From Pseudomonadota bacterium (GTDB taxonomy: Bacteria; Pseudomonadota; Alphaproteobacteria; Kiloniellales; J153): 28,850 nt of DNA. Shown piece after piece: positions 1 to 11,056 of this stretch (position 1 is the stretch's first letter; each line of letters begins with the position of its first letter). The translations under genes were made by a program, and so were the position numbers. A model generated the notes under the pieces. That model worked only from the letters and a program-made list of their open reading frames with translations. It was not told the origin of the DNA and did not search any database. The stretch lies in assembly GCA_022572105.1 (NCBI GenBank), contig JACZWN010000011.1, forward strand, positions 1-28,850, in the 5' to 3' direction.

Positions 1-460
<460 letters not shown>

Positions 461-504
461 CCCGGCGCCGGAAATACGGCCTCGGAGTCCGGCTCGCGGG
501 TGCT

Positions 505-987
505 TTAGCGTGGTTTCGGTTTCCAGCGCCGAACCAGGCGCTCGGCCTTTTCGATCTGGGCGTCCGTCATCGCCGCGGCCACGTTTTCCCGGTTTCTGAA
601 GGCATTGTCGCGGTACTCACCCGCTGGATAATGAAAGAAAGCCAGCGAGAACCACTTATAGGCCGTGGTGTAATTTTTTTTCAACCCGTCCCCTTGGGCG
701 TACATGAGGCCCAGGTTGAGTTGCGCGTCCGGGTCGCCCTGGTCGGCCGCCTTGTGGTACCACTTGGCCGCCCGCTTGGGATCCGGCAGGACCCCTTCGC
801 CCCGATAGTAGAGAAGGCCGAGGCTGTACTGCGCGGGGGCGTGGCCCTGCTGCGCCAGGGGGCGCCAGATTTCCATCGCCGCCTGATGGTCGCCCCGGTG
901 ATAGGCGAGCAGGCCGTCCTCGAAACCGGGCTGCGCCTGCGCGCCCAGCAACAGAATAAGAACGGCTCCGAGGAACAGGCGTCTCAC
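505..987 (-). CDS. Exported Sel1-repeat protein
   Basis: A 160-residue protein starting at GTG with GGAG about 8 nt upstream. Residues 1-18 form a signal peptide (RRLF, hydrophobic core, AQA cleavage site). Residues of about 20-130 hold three Sel1-like repeats: AMEIWRPLAQQGHAPAQYSLGLLYYRGEGV, then AAKWYHKAADQGDPDAQLNLGLMYAQGDGL, then the degenerate TAYKWFSLAFFHYPAGEY. The C-terminal stretch (AAAMTDAQIEKAERLVRRW) is typical of the last helices of alphaproteobacterial Sel1 proteins. Sel1 repeats are helical protein-interaction scaffolds. The partner is unknown. It is probably periplasmic and is convergent with the pnp remnant. Confidence 0.85.
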   Translation of the reverse strand: MRRLFLGAVLILLLGAQAQPGFEDGLLAYHRGDHQAAMEIWRPLAQQGHAPAQYSLGLLYYRGEGVLPDPKRAAKWYHKAADQGDPDAQLNLGLMYAQGDGLKKNYTTAYKWFSLAFFHYPAGEYRDNAFRNRENVAAAMTDAQIEKAERLVRRWKPKPR

Positions 988-1088
988 GACAGGTCTCCGT
1001 CCATTCTGTTTACCCGAACGAGCACCTCGCCGGCACCGATTCGCCGGCGCCCGCTCTAGGCGAACTCAACTGGATGGGGTTATCTCCG

Positions 1089-1250
1089 TCAAGTGGATAA
1101 ACCGTCCGCCTCAAGATCCCGTGGGGCCGTGTCGCCGGACCCGGGCCTTCTCGACGTGAGCCAGCGCCGCTCGAGATAGCAGGTCAGGACAAGACCCGCG
1201 ATCGCGGCGATAACGGTGCAAAGGCCAGTGAGGAGGTAAATGTAGTCCAT
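1089..1250 (-). CDS. 53-residue single-span membrane protein
   Basis: The ATG at 1250-1248 opens a 53-codon frame ending at TGA (1091-1089). The product starts MDYIYLLTGLCTVIAAIAGL, followed by VLTCYLERRW and a basic, polar tail. One transmembrane helix covers about residues 4-25 and positive charges follow it, so the N terminus is probably outside. The pattern resembles the small KdpF-like or 'ABC transporter ATPase'-labelled mini-proteins often seen in Proteobacteria, but no kdp genes are present. The ribosome-binding site is weak. It is supported mainly by the clear membrane segment and its place in an otherwise empty interval. Confidence 0.5.
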   Translation of the reverse strand: MDYIYLLTGLCTVIAAIAGLVLTCYLERRWLTSRRPGSGDTAPRDLEADGLST

Positions 1251-1421
1251 GTCGATCCGGTCCGGGCTATCGCGTGGCGGCTAGTCGGCTCGTAGCCCTA
1301 TCAAAGCAGAGGGACGTTAAAATCGCGCTAAATCCCGTCGATAAATAGGGCAAAATCCGGGCCCCGCGATCGCCTCGACGCGCGCTATCGCCGTGGTGCC
1401 GGACGGTGTTCGTAAGACCGG

Positions 1422-1892
1422 CTACCGGGTCTCGCCCAGTCCGCAGGCCCAGCGGTTGAAATCGTCGAGCGCCTCGAGCGCGGCCACGGGCGGGGCCACG
1501 TGGCTGAGCCCGAACACCAGCTCGTCCCCGGAGCCGACGATGGCGCCGCGTCCGTCGACGTAGTTGGCTCTGCCCCGGTAATAGGTCCGGACGCCCGCCG
1601 GAACCACGGTGAGCGGCGCTGCGGCGGCGTCGATCGCGCCGCTCGCCCGGTCCAGGCGGTGCAGCTCGACCGGCACGCCCGTCCGCCAAGTCGCCGGTCC
1701 CTTGGTGACCAGCAGAAGCTCCTCGCTCTTGTAGGTCCGCGTCCCCGGGTCGACGCGGTAGCCCCAACCGCGCCAGCACTCGACCGCCCAAGCCGGCGCC
1801 CAGGCCGGCGCCCAGACCTGCGCCACGACCAGGACAATCAGGCCGACAAGCCACGGCGCCGGTCGGGATCGAGGTAATCTTCGCTTCACCAT
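1422..1892 (-). CDS. Exported protein of unknown function
   Basis: A 156-residue product; ATG at 1892 with GGAG 5 nt upstream. A basic N terminus (MVKRRLPRSR) and a hydrophobic segment at about residues 14-36 form a signal peptide or anchor. The mature part has no domain I recognise; two cysteines (near residues 39 and 150) could form a disulfide. A 12-bp tandem duplication gives WAPAWAPAWAV at the signal-peptide end. It lies between two other minus-strand genes and may share transcription with the peptide-transporter operon upstream, although that operon's last stop is 109 bp away. Confidence 0.6.
   Translation of the reverse strand: MVKRRLPRSRPAPWLVGLIVLVVAQVWAPAWAPAWAVECWRGWGYRVDPGTRTYKSEELLLVTKGPATWRTGVPVELHRLDRASGAIDAAAAPLTVVPAGVRTYYRGRANYVDGRGAIVGSGDELVFGLSHVAPPVAALEALDDFNRWACGLGETR
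1792..1815. repeat. In-frame 12-bp tandem duplication
   Basis: GCCGGCGCCCAG occurs twice in succession inside the exported-protein gene at 1422-1892 and duplicates a WAPA motif at the end of its signal peptide. Confidence 0.8.
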
Positions 1893-2000
1893 GCGCGCTC
1901 CGCCGGCCGGCCGGCACCGGCATCGGGAACGGGCGGCGATCGCAGCATCGTCACCCCGCTCCCTGTGGCCCGCTCTCGTGTCCCCGATGTCACCCGGCTG

Positions 2001-4121
<2,121 letters not shown>

Positions 4122-4131
4122 AACTGGCATC

Positions 4132-5040
4132 TCAGTCGCGCATGGAAATCTCGCGCAGGCCATCGGCGAGCAGGTTGAAACCGATAACCAGGCTCGAAAT
4201 CGCGATGCACGGGAAGAGCGACATGTGCGGCCACACGACCATCATCGCCGTGGTGTCCTTGACCATGCCGCCCCAGTCGGGGTCCGGCGGCGGCAGGCCG
4301 AGGCCGAGGAAGCCGAGCACGCCGATCGTGATCGTCGTGTAGCCCATGCGCAGGCAGGCATCCACGATCAGCGGTCCGCGCGCATTGGGCAGGATCTCGA
4401 CCAACATAATGTAGAGCGGGCGCTCGCCACGCGTTTTCGCCGCGTCAACATACTCCCGGGTACGCAAATCGAACACCAGGGCGCGCGCAATACGGCCGAT
4501 GCCGGGCGCTGAAACAAAAGTTACCGCAACGATGATGTTAAGCGCCGAGGGTCCCAACGTACTTATCAGAATGATATAAAGAATCAACACCGGAAACGAC
4601 AGAATGATGTCGGAGATGAAGCTGATGAGGTCGTCGACCCAACCGCCAAGATAGCCGGCGACCATGCCCATCGTGCAGCCGATAAGGTACGCCGTGAGGA
4701 CCGCGATCGGGGCGACGGTCAAAACCGTTCGCGCGCCCCACGCCAAGCGCGACACCATGTCGCGCCCAAGGTGATCGGTACCCAGCCAATGGACAGCCGA
4801 CGGCGTGGGGTCGGCCAACGCCGTGAAATCAATGGCATTGGGCCCGTAGGGCGAGAGCCACGGCGCAAGAATCGCCACGACCACCCAGAACAAGACCAGC
4901 CCGCTGCCAACGATCGCCACCGGCGATTCGCGGAGCAAGCCGATTGCCCGGAGGACGCGCCACAGGCCGGCGCCGCGTCCCAGCCGGCCTGGGGAAGCGG
5001 CTGCATCCGGCGAACTCTTGGTAGTCGCTTGATCGACCAT
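4132..5040 (-). CDS. Peptide ABC transporter permease (DppC type)
   Basis: A 302-residue inner-membrane protein. The N-terminal cytoplasmic stretch of about 40 residues is followed by the first helix (VAIVGSGLVLFWVVVAILAP), the OppC_N region (HWLGTDHLGRDMVSRLAWGAR), and then about five helices. The EAA-type loop is at EYVDAAKTRGERPLYIMLVEI, which docks on the ATPase. The ending (NLLADGLREISMRD) is typical of DppC/OppC. It starts 11 bp after the DppB-type gene, so translation is probably coupled. The stretch 4480-4640 is notably AT-richer than the rest of the operon, using codons such as ATA, TTT and GGA. The substrate is assumed to be peptides. Confidence 0.93.
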   Translation of the reverse strand: MVDQATTKSSPDAAASPGRLGRGAGLWRVLRAIGLLRESPVAIVGSGLVLFWVVVAILAPWLSPYGPNAIDFTALADPTPSAVHWLGTDHLGRDMVSRLAWGARTVLTVAPIAVLTAYLIGCTMGMVAGYLGGWVDDLISFISDIILSFPVLILYIILISTLGPSALNIIVAVTFVSAPGIGRIARALVFDLRTREYVDAAKTRGERPLYIMLVEILPNARGPLIVDACLRMGYTTITIGVLGFLGLGLPPPDPDWGGMVKDTTAMMVVWPHMSLFPCIAISSLVIGFNLLADGLREISMRD

Positions 5041-5051
5041 GGTGCGGGCGC

Positions 5052-6065
5052 CTAAGTCAACCGGATGCGCGGGTTGAGATACATGTAGCCGATGTCCCCG
5101 ATCAGCCGGGTGATGACCGCCACGAACAGCGCCACCAAGGTCGCCGCCTCGACCGTCGTGATGTCGCCAAACAGAGCGGCCTCGAGCAACATGCGGCCGA
5201 ACCCCGGATAGGCGAAGATCACTTCGGTCACGACGACGCCGGTGATCAGCCAGTTGATCTGCAAGAGGATCACGGTAAACGGCGTGATCATCGCGTTGCG
5301 CAGGGCGTGCCGCAGGATCACGGTCCTGTACGGCAACCCCTTGAGCACGGCGGTGCGGATGTAGTCCTTGGTCATCACCTCGACCATCGAAGCTCGTACC
5401 ATGCGCGCCACGTAACCGAAGTCATACAAAACCAGCACCGTCACCGGCAGCACGAGCTGCGAGGCGAGCGGCCACTCGGGCGTCGCTTCGAGCGGGCTGG
5501 TGCCGGGTAGCCACGCGAGCACCACCACGAAGACCGCCATGAGAAACACGGCGGAGGCGAACTCGGGGATCGACGTCAGCGTGATGCCCGTGAGCGACAG
5601 GCCCCGGTCCATCGCACTGCCCTCGCGCATGCCCGATAGCACCCCAAATACCATCGATAGCGGCACAATGATGATGAACGCGATGCCGGCTAGTATCCCG
5701 GTGTTGCCCAGCCGATCCCACAGGATGTCGTTGACCGGCGCCTTGTACAGCGTGGAGTAGCCGAAGTTGCCGAAGTAGTGGTGGCCGCGCGGATCGTGAA
5801 ACCCGAGATTCAGCGCAGGGTCCGCGAGGGGATCTTCGATGACTCCGAAAAGCACGCCGATCCAGCGCCCGTAGCGAACGATCAGCGGATCGTCGAGCTT
5901 CAGCTTCTTGAATAGAATTTCTTTCGATTCGTCGCTCGCATAGGGACCCAGAGTTTTGCTGGCGACGTTTCCCGGCGAGAACTCCATCACCGCAAACACC
6001 AGAAACGATGCGATCACCATGGTGAGCACCATCTGCCCCAGGCGTTTGACGATGAACATCGGCAT
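5052..6065 (-). CDS. Peptide ABC transporter permease (DppB type)
   Basis: A 337-residue inner-membrane permease. The first helix follows FIVKRLGQMVLTMVIASFLV. The SPGNVASKTLGPYAS segment and a periplasmic domain of about 60 residues (longer than in E. coli DppB) precede the transporter core. The EAA-type loop is DYIRTAVLKGLPYRTVILRH, and the end LIGDIGYMYLNPRIRL is characteristic. I chose ATG at 6065 because AGGGGG lies 9 nt upstream; a GTG at 6074 would sit directly on that site. It pairs with the DppC-type subunit to form the channel. Confidence 0.93.
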   Translation of the reverse strand: MPMFIVKRLGQMVLTMVIASFLVFAVMEFSPGNVASKTLGPYASDESKEILFKKLKLDDPLIVRYGRWIGVLFGVIEDPLADPALNLGFHDPRGHHYFGNFGYSTLYKAPVNDILWDRLGNTGILAGIAFIIIVPLSMVFGVLSGMREGSAMDRGLSLTGITLTSIPEFASAVFLMAVFVVVLAWLPGTSPLEATPEWPLASQLVLPVTVLVLYDFGYVARMVRASMVEVMTKDYIRTAVLKGLPYRTVILRHALRNAMITPFTVILLQINWLITGVVVTEVIFAYPGFGRMLLEAALFGDITTVEAATLVALFVAVITRLIGDIGYMYLNPRIRLT

Positions 6066-6216
6066 CCGGGTCACCCCCCTGTATCAAATTATTGCCGGCC
6101 CCTCACCATGCCCGGCCGCCCCTCAACGCGGCTCATGACACTGGGAACGCGGCGCCGCAAAGCGGTTTTGCCAAATCTTGTGGGACGCCGCCTTTCAAGC
6201 TTACGCCATCTGGCGT

Positions 6217-6254
6217 GCTCGGCACACAAGAACACGCTCGGTACACAAGAAGAG
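6217..6254. repeat. 19-bp tandem repeat, two copies
   Basis: GCTCGGCACACAAGAACAC is followed directly by GCTCGGTACACAAGAAGAG; the two differ at a few positions. It lies in the intergenic gap between binding-protein and permease genes, next to the stem-loop. Confidence 0.75.
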
Positions 6255-6274
6255 GGGGCCGCGGCGCGGCCCCC
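6254..6274 (-). terminator. Stem-loop after the peptide-binding protein gene
   Basis: A perfect 9-bp stem, GGGGGCCGC with GCGGCCCCC, and a 3-nt loop. On the transcribed (minus) strand it is followed by TCTTCTTGTGT. It lies 29 bp after the binding-protein stop and about 190 bp before the first permease. In this family such a structure usually terminates or stabilises part of the message so that binding protein exceeds permease; that role is inferred. Confidence 0.65.
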
Positions 6275-6302
6275 GCTTGAGTCAATCCCCTGCCGTCGAG
6301 GC

Positions 6303-7988
6303 TTATGCCTCGATCGCCAACTCTTCGGCGAAAATGTAAGAGGTGGGGTGCATTTTGAAGCCCTTGACCTTCTTGTCCATGGCGGTGAATACCGACCGCC
6401 ACAAGGGCTGCGCCATGGGCCCGTCCTCCTGCATGATCGTTTCGAGCTTGCGCATCACCTCGCGCCGCTTGTCGACGTCGAGGATGCCCTCGGCCTCGGT
6501 CAACAGCCGATCGAATTCGGGATTCGCGTAGCCGGTCTCGTTCCACGGCACGCCCGAGCGATAGGCGAGACCGAGAACCATGACGCCGAGCGGCCGGTGC
6601 GTCCAGCGCGTGAACCCGAACGGCAACGTGGGCTTGTCCCAAACCTCCCAATACTGGGTCGAGGGCATGACGTTGATTTTACAACGGATTCCTGCCTCTT
6701 TCCATTGCTCGACCATGCCCTGAACGGCGATCAGCTCCCACGCCGGCTCCTTCTGAGCGCCGATCTCGATGTCGATGCCGTCGGGGTGCCCGGCCTCGGT
6801 CAGAAGCTTCTTGGCCGCCTCGACGTCGCGTTCGAAGAAGGAGCGCTTCGCGTACTCGGGGTGGATCGGACTGACGTGGTGATGTTCGCCGGGCGCGCCG
6901 AGGTTACGGTGGGCGAGTTCCAGAATCTTGCGAGTGTCGGTGGCGAGCCGGATGGCTTTGCGCACCCGAGGGTCGTCGAACGGCGCTACGTCCTGTCTCA
7001 TGCGCGCGACCCCCGTCTGTGCCGTGGCAACCTGGTGAAGCACCACATGCGGCAACTTTTCGAGCACGCCAAGCTGAATGATATCGGTCTGCTGAAGCCC
7101 GTGCACTTGCTTCGAGGCGATTGCGCCGATTCCTGCCGACGGGTCGTCGCCGAGGTCGATGAACTCGATCGCGTCAACGTACGGGCCCTCGCCCCAATAG
7201 TCGTTGCGCGCCTTGAGCACCGCCTTTTTGCCAACGTCCAGCTCGACAAGGTCGAACGCCCCGGTGCCGTTGGAGCCGGCACCGAAGAGACCATTCTCCT
7301 CTGGGTCGATCATCTGGAACGGGTAGTGAAACAGGTGCTCGGGCACGGCGAGCTGCGCCTGCTTGGCGTTGAGCCGCACGGTGTACGAGTCGAGCTTCTC
7401 GATCGCGTTGGCGTCCCACAGCCGCGTGTGTTTCTTGCCGCCCTCCTCGTACTCTTCAAGCATGTAGCCCTTCATCAGACCGAGCACGGAAGAGCCGGTG
7501 TTCTCGTCCAGAACATGGTTGAAGTTCCACATCACATCGTCGGCGGTGAAGTCGCGGCCGTTGTGCCACTTGATCCCCTTGCGCACGTGCAGGGTCCAGG
7601 TCTTGAGGTCATCCGAGGCCTCCCAACTCTCCAGGAGATACGGCCGCGTGACGTTGTCGTGGCCGGTCTTGGTCAGGTACTCGCACACCTGGCGCGTGAC
7701 GTTGCTGGCCGGCACCCAGCTATACGTATGGGGGTCTTTAAGATCGTGGATCCGCATCGAGATCCGGATCGTCCCGCCGGTCGGCAGGGCGGCCCTGGCC
7801 TCTCGCGTGAAGCTCTCGCCCGTGACCTTGCCGACGAAGGCGTAGGCCGCCCCCGCCGAGACGCCGAGCAGGGTCGCCGTGCGCAGGAACTCGCGCCGGT
7901 CGATCTTCTTTTGGCGCAGCTGTTCGCATAGTTCCGGGATGTACGAATGCACTCGCTTCCCGGACTCGTCCTTGAGCTCTTTGGTCAT
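6303..7988 (-). CDS. Peptide ABC transporter, Tat-exported substrate-binding protein
   Basis: A 561-residue family 5 extracellular solute-binding protein (DppA/OppA type). ATG at 7988 has AGGGAGA 6 nt upstream. A long N-terminal stretch of 30 residues precedes a twin-arginine motif, DRREFLRTA (RR at 31-32), and the helix LLGVSAGAAYAFVG, indicating export in folded form by the Tat pathway. Family motifs include WTLHVRKGIKWHNGRDFTADDV and the C-terminal LETIMQEDGPMAQPLW. It captures the ligand in the periplasm for the downstream permease pair. The ligand is not readable from sequence; peptides are the family default. It is the first gene of the operon. Confidence 0.92.
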   Translation of the reverse strand: MTKELKDESGKRVHSYIPELCEQLRQKKIDRREFLRTATLLGVSAGAAYAFVGKVTGESFTREARAALPTGGTIRISMRIHDLKDPHTYSWVPASNVTRQVCEYLTKTGHDNVTRPYLLESWEASDDLKTWTLHVRKGIKWHNGRDFTADDVMWNFNHVLDENTGSSVLGLMKGYMLEEYEEGGKKHTRLWDANAIEKLDSYTVRLNAKQAQLAVPEHLFHYPFQMIDPEENGLFGAGSNGTGAFDLVELDVGKKAVLKARNDYWGEGPYVDAIEFIDLGDDPSAGIGAIASKQVHGLQQTDIIQLGVLEKLPHVVLHQVATAQTGVARMRQDVAPFDDPRVRKAIRLATDTRKILELAHRNLGAPGEHHHVSPIHPEYAKRSFFERDVEAAKKLLTEAGHPDGIDIEIGAQKEPAWELIAVQGMVEQWKEAGIRCKINVMPSTQYWEVWDKPTLPFGFTRWTHRPLGVMVLGLAYRSGVPWNETGYANPEFDRLLTEAEGILDVDKRREVMRKLETIMQEDGPMAQPLWRSVFTAMDKKVKGFKMHPTSYIFAEELAIEA

Positions 7989-8566
7989 CGATCGTCTCCC
8001 TGTTAACTGACCATCCCGGTCAGAGCATCGTGCCGGTGGTTGGACCCCTCGGGTCGCGGGTTCCGGATAAATCCGGCCGACCGGCATGCCCGGCACTTCG
8101 CCCCCGGCGCGCGCCAGGAGCGAAGTTCCGCCCGGAAAACCAATTCAAATTCTCGAACCCGTGCTACCGACCCATGCGGTGGCAGATGCGCCGTCGCCGG
8201 CTAGGACCACTCGATGCAACGGGCTCTTCGAGCCGGCTCCCCATTTTCACCCCGCCCGCCCCCGGTCCGGGATGGGCGGCGAATTCAGCTTTTGCTTCAG
8301 GTCCTTGATCGAAGACTAGCAAACTTTATCGCCCGCCGTCACTCGCTAGTTGGGTTATGACGACGGTCTCTGGGCCAGAGGCGACCTAGGGCCTGCTGGG
8401 CCGGCCGGCATCCGGCGCGCTGCGGCGGTCCAATTTCGCATGTTCGGAGTGAATGAACGGCCCCCGCAGGCTCCGGCGGCGACTCCGACAACGTTTTGCC
8501 GGGGCTGGGAGCGGAGCGCGGTTTTGGGCTAGTCTGAGCCACAGGAATCTCCGGAGACCGCAAACC
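7989..8566. other. Divergent intergenic region, 578 bp
   Basis: It separates the minus-strand peptide operon from the plus-strand nudF group and should carry both promoters. I see no convincing -35/-10 pair. A small hairpin, GGCTC-TTC-GAGCC, lies at 8222-8234. Frames crossing it look like chance open frames of GC-rich DNA: they lack a ribosome-binding site and resemble no family. Confidence 0.5.
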
Positions 8567-9181
8567 ATGCTCGATACCCCCGGGAGCGCAGATGACGTCG
8601 AGGTCCTCGAACGGACCATCCCCTACGACGGTTACTTCCGCATCCAGGCCTACCGCCTGCGCCACCGGCGCTTCGGCGGCGGCTGGACCGAGGTCATGAC
8701 GCGCGAGCTGTTCGAGCGCGGGCACGCCGCCGTGGTCCTGCCCTACGACCCGGCGCGCGATCGGGTGGTGCTGATCGAGCAATTCCGCATCGGCGCCTAC
8801 GCCGCCGGGCTCGCCCCCTGGATGATCGAGGCGGTGGCCGGCATCATCGAGCCGGGCGAGGCCCCGGAAGAGGTGGTGCGCCGCGAGGCGCTCGAGGAGG
8901 CCGGCTGCGCGGTCACCGCGCTCGAGGCGGTCGGCACGGTCATGCCGAGCCCGGGCGGCTCCTCCGAGATCCTTCATCTCTACTGCGGCCGGGTCGACAG
9001 CGAGGGCGTCGGCGGCCTGCACGGCCTGAAGCATGAACACGAGGATATCCGCGCCTTCACCCTGCCCCTGGACGCGGCGCTCGCGCGCCTGGCCCGGGGC
9101 GAGATCGTCAACGCCAACGCGGTCATGACCCTGCAGTGGCTGGCCCTCAACCGGGCGCGGTTGCAGAGGGCCTGGGCGTGA
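8567..9181 (+). CDS. nudF: ADP-ribose pyrophosphatase (Nudix hydrolase)
   Basis: A 204-residue cytoplasmic enzyme cleaving ADP-ribose to AMP and ribose 5-phosphate. The Nudix box is complete: G92, E98, then REALEEAGC with R106, E107, E110, E111 and G113. The preceding APWMIEAVAGIIEPGE and following PSPGGSSEILHLYCG segments fit the NudF subgroup. ATG at 8567 has GGAGA 9 nt upstream; an upstream in-frame ATG at 8453 would add an Arg-rich, non-conserved leader and is rejected. The stop TGA is followed at once by TACCAAGG. The next gene begins 109 bp downstream, so co-transcription is possible but not certain. Confidence 0.9.
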   Translation: MLDTPGSADDVEVLERTIPYDGYFRIQAYRLRHRRFGGGWTEVMTRELFERGHAAVVLPYDPARDRVVLIEQFRIGAYAAGLAPWMIEAVAGIIEPGEAPEEVVRREALEEAGCAVTALEAVGTVMPSPGGSSEILHLYCGRVDSEGVGGLHGLKHEHEDIRAFTLPLDAALARLARGEIVNANAVMTLQWLALNRARLQRAWA

Positions 9182-9290
9182 TACCAAGGAGCACCCGGAC
9201 TTGAACCCGGCCGGACCCGCCGCTAGTCTCGCGGGCCGGCCGGAAAGCGGCGATGGTTTGCCCGGCATCGCACCGCCTTGGGAGCGCTTC

Positions 9291-10310
9291 ATGGACATCC
9301 GCGACGGCTTTGTCGGCGCCATCGGCAACACGCCGCTGATCCGCCTGAACCGCCTGTCGGAAAAGACCGGCTGCGAGATCCTGGGCAAGGCCGAATTCCT
9401 CAACCCGGGCAGCTCGGTCAAGGACCGTGCCGCCTGGTTCATCGTCAAGGACGCCGAGGAGAAGGGCCAGCTCAAGCCCGGCGGCGTGATCGTCGAGGGC
9501 ACCGCCGGCAACACCGGCATCGGGTTGGCGCTGGTGGCGCGCGCGCGCGGCTACCGCACGATCATCGTGATCCCCGATACCCAATCGCAAGAAAAGAAAG
9601 ACATGCTGCGCCTCGCGGGCGCCGAGCTGCGCGAGGTCCCGGCGGTCCCCTACAAGGACCCGAACAACTACGTCCACGTTTCCGAGCGCCTGGCCCAGGA
9701 GCTCGAGGAGACCGAGCCCAACGGCGTCCTTTGGGCCAACCAATGGGACAACCTCGCCAACCGGCGCGCCCACTACGAAGGCACGGGACCGGAGATCTGG
9801 CGCCAGACCGACGGCAAGGTCGACGCCTTCGTCTCCGCGATCGGCACCGGCGGCACGCTGGCCGGGGTCGGCATGTTCCTCAAGGAGCAGAACAAGGACG
9901 TGGTCGTCGCCCTCGCCGACCCGCCGGGCGCATCACTCTACCATTATTACAAGTTCGGCGAGCTCAAGGCCGAAGGCAGCTCGATCACCGAAGGCATCGG
10001 CCAGGGCCGGATCACCGCCAACCTGGAGGGCGCCGTGGTCGATGAAGCCTACCTGATCCCCGATGCCGAAACGGTCTCCTACGTCTTCGATACCTTCCAG
10101 GACGAGGGCCTGTGTCTCGGCAGCTCGAGCGGCATCAACCTGGCCGGCGCCGCGCGCCTGGCCAAGCAGATGGGCCCGGGGCACACCATCGTAACCGTGC
10201 TCGCCGACTACGGCACCCGTTACCAGAGCCGCCTGTTCAACCCCGCCTTCCTGCGCGAGAAGGGCCTGCCCGTGCCGGACTGGCTCGAGCGGACCGGATT
10301 AGGGAGTTGA
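9291..10310 (+). CDS. cysK: Cysteine synthase (O-acetylserine sulfhydrylase family)
   Basis: A 339-residue PLP enzyme of fold type II making L-cysteine from O-acetylserine and sulfide. IGNTPLIRL (11-19) and the PLP lysine in SSVKDRAAWF (K44) are present. The substrate loop EGTAGNTG lies near 69-76, SAIGTGGTLAG binds the PLP phosphate, and SSSGIN is near the C terminus. ATG at 9291 has GGGAG 6 nt upstream. The sequence DPPGASLYHYYKFGELKAEGSSITEGIGQGR is an insertion typical of one alphaproteobacterial subgroup, so the exact donor substrate could differ. It is the first gene of the sulfur group; alaX follows 7 bp later. Confidence 0.9.
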   Translation: MDIRDGFVGAIGNTPLIRLNRLSEKTGCEILGKAEFLNPGSSVKDRAAWFIVKDAEEKGQLKPGGVIVEGTAGNTGIGLALVARARGYRTIIVIPDTQSQEKKDMLRLAGAELREVPAVPYKDPNNYVHVSERLAQELEETEPNGVLWANQWDNLANRRAHYEGTGPEIWRQTDGKVDAFVSAIGTGGTLAGVGMFLKEQNKDVVVALADPPGASLYHYYKFGELKAEGSSITEGIGQGRITANLEGAVVDEAYLIPDAETVSYVFDTFQDEGLCLGSSSGINLAGAARLAKQMGPGHTIVTVLADYGTRYQSRLFNPAFLREKGLPVPDWLERTGLGS

Positions 10311-10317
10311 GGAAACC

Positions 10318-11025
10318 ATGGAACTGATTTTTCGCGACGACGCCTATCAAAAATCCTGCGACGCCACGGTGACCAGCGCCGATGAAGGCGGCATCCGCCT
10401 GGACCGCACCGTCTTCTATCCCACGGGCGGCGGCCAGCCGGGCGACAGCGGCGTGCTGCGCCTGGAAGACGGCGGCGAGATCCGCATCGTCGAGGCGCGC
10501 AAGGGCGCCGACCACGAGGACGTCGTCCACGTTCCCGAAGCGGGCGCCGCCCTGCCCGCCCCCGGAACCAAGGTGAGCGCCGAGATCGACTGGGAACAGC
10601 GCTATGGCCGGATGCGCATCCACTCGTGCATGCACGTGCTGTGCGCGATCATCGAGGGCGACGTGACCGGCGGACAGGTCGGCGACGGCAAGGGCCGGCT
10701 CGACTTCAACCTGCCCGACACTCAGCTGGACAAGGAGGCGATTACCGCCGAGCTCAACCGCATCATCGCCGAGGACCATCCCCTCCAATCGCGCTGGATC
10801 ACCGAGGAGGAGCTGGCGGCCAACCCGCAACTGGTGCGCACCATGTCGGTCAAGCCGCCGATGGGCGCCGGCGTCATCCGGCTCATGGAGATCGCCGAGG
10901 TGGACCTGCAGCCCTGCGGCGGCACGCACGTGCGGCGCACCGGCGAGATCGGCCGCGTCCGGGTCACCAAGATCGAGAACAAGGGGCGCCAGAACCGGCG
11001 GGTCAACATCGCGTTCGCGGATTGA
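10318..11025 (+). CDS. alaX: Alanyl-tRNA editing protein AlaX
   Basis: A 235-residue free-standing editing domain related to the C-terminal half of alanyl-tRNA synthetase. It hydrolyses Ser-tRNA(Ala) to prevent misincorporation. The FYPTGGGQPGD motif (33-43) starts the domain. Zinc ligands are visible as H102 and H106 in HSCMH, and C200 and H204 in CGGTH. Length fits the medium AlaX-M class. ATG at 10318 has GAGGA 5-6 nt upstream and lies 7 bp after cysK, so the two are surely co-transcribed. Its place between cysteine synthase and a sulfurtransferase may reflect serine and cysteine pool control, which is inference. Confidence 0.92.
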   Translation: MELIFRDDAYQKSCDATVTSADEGGIRLDRTVFYPTGGGQPGDSGVLRLEDGGEIRIVEARKGADHEDVVHVPEAGAALPAPGTKVSAEIDWEQRYGRMRIHSCMHVLCAIIEGDVTGGQVGDGKGRLDFNLPDTQLDKEAITAELNRIIAEDHPLQSRWITEEELAANPQLVRTMSVKPPMGAGVIRLMEIAEVDLQPCGGTHVRRTGEIGRVRVTKIENKGRQNRRVNIAFAD

Positions 11026-11056
11026 GTTGGGCGAGCGGCAACGGGAGGTTCCGCCG

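Noticed and set aside
9182..9213. tRNA-like T-arm on the minus strand (GGGTTCAAGTCC followed by GGTGCTCC)
   Set aside because: The T-stem has a central G-G mismatch and no matching acceptor, D-arm or anticodon arm is found upstream. At most a short tRNA-end remnant; probably chance.
8339..9520. 393-residue minus-strand frame
   Set aside because: Antisense of nudF and cysK, which have full catalytic motifs; no ribosome-binding site or family resemblance.
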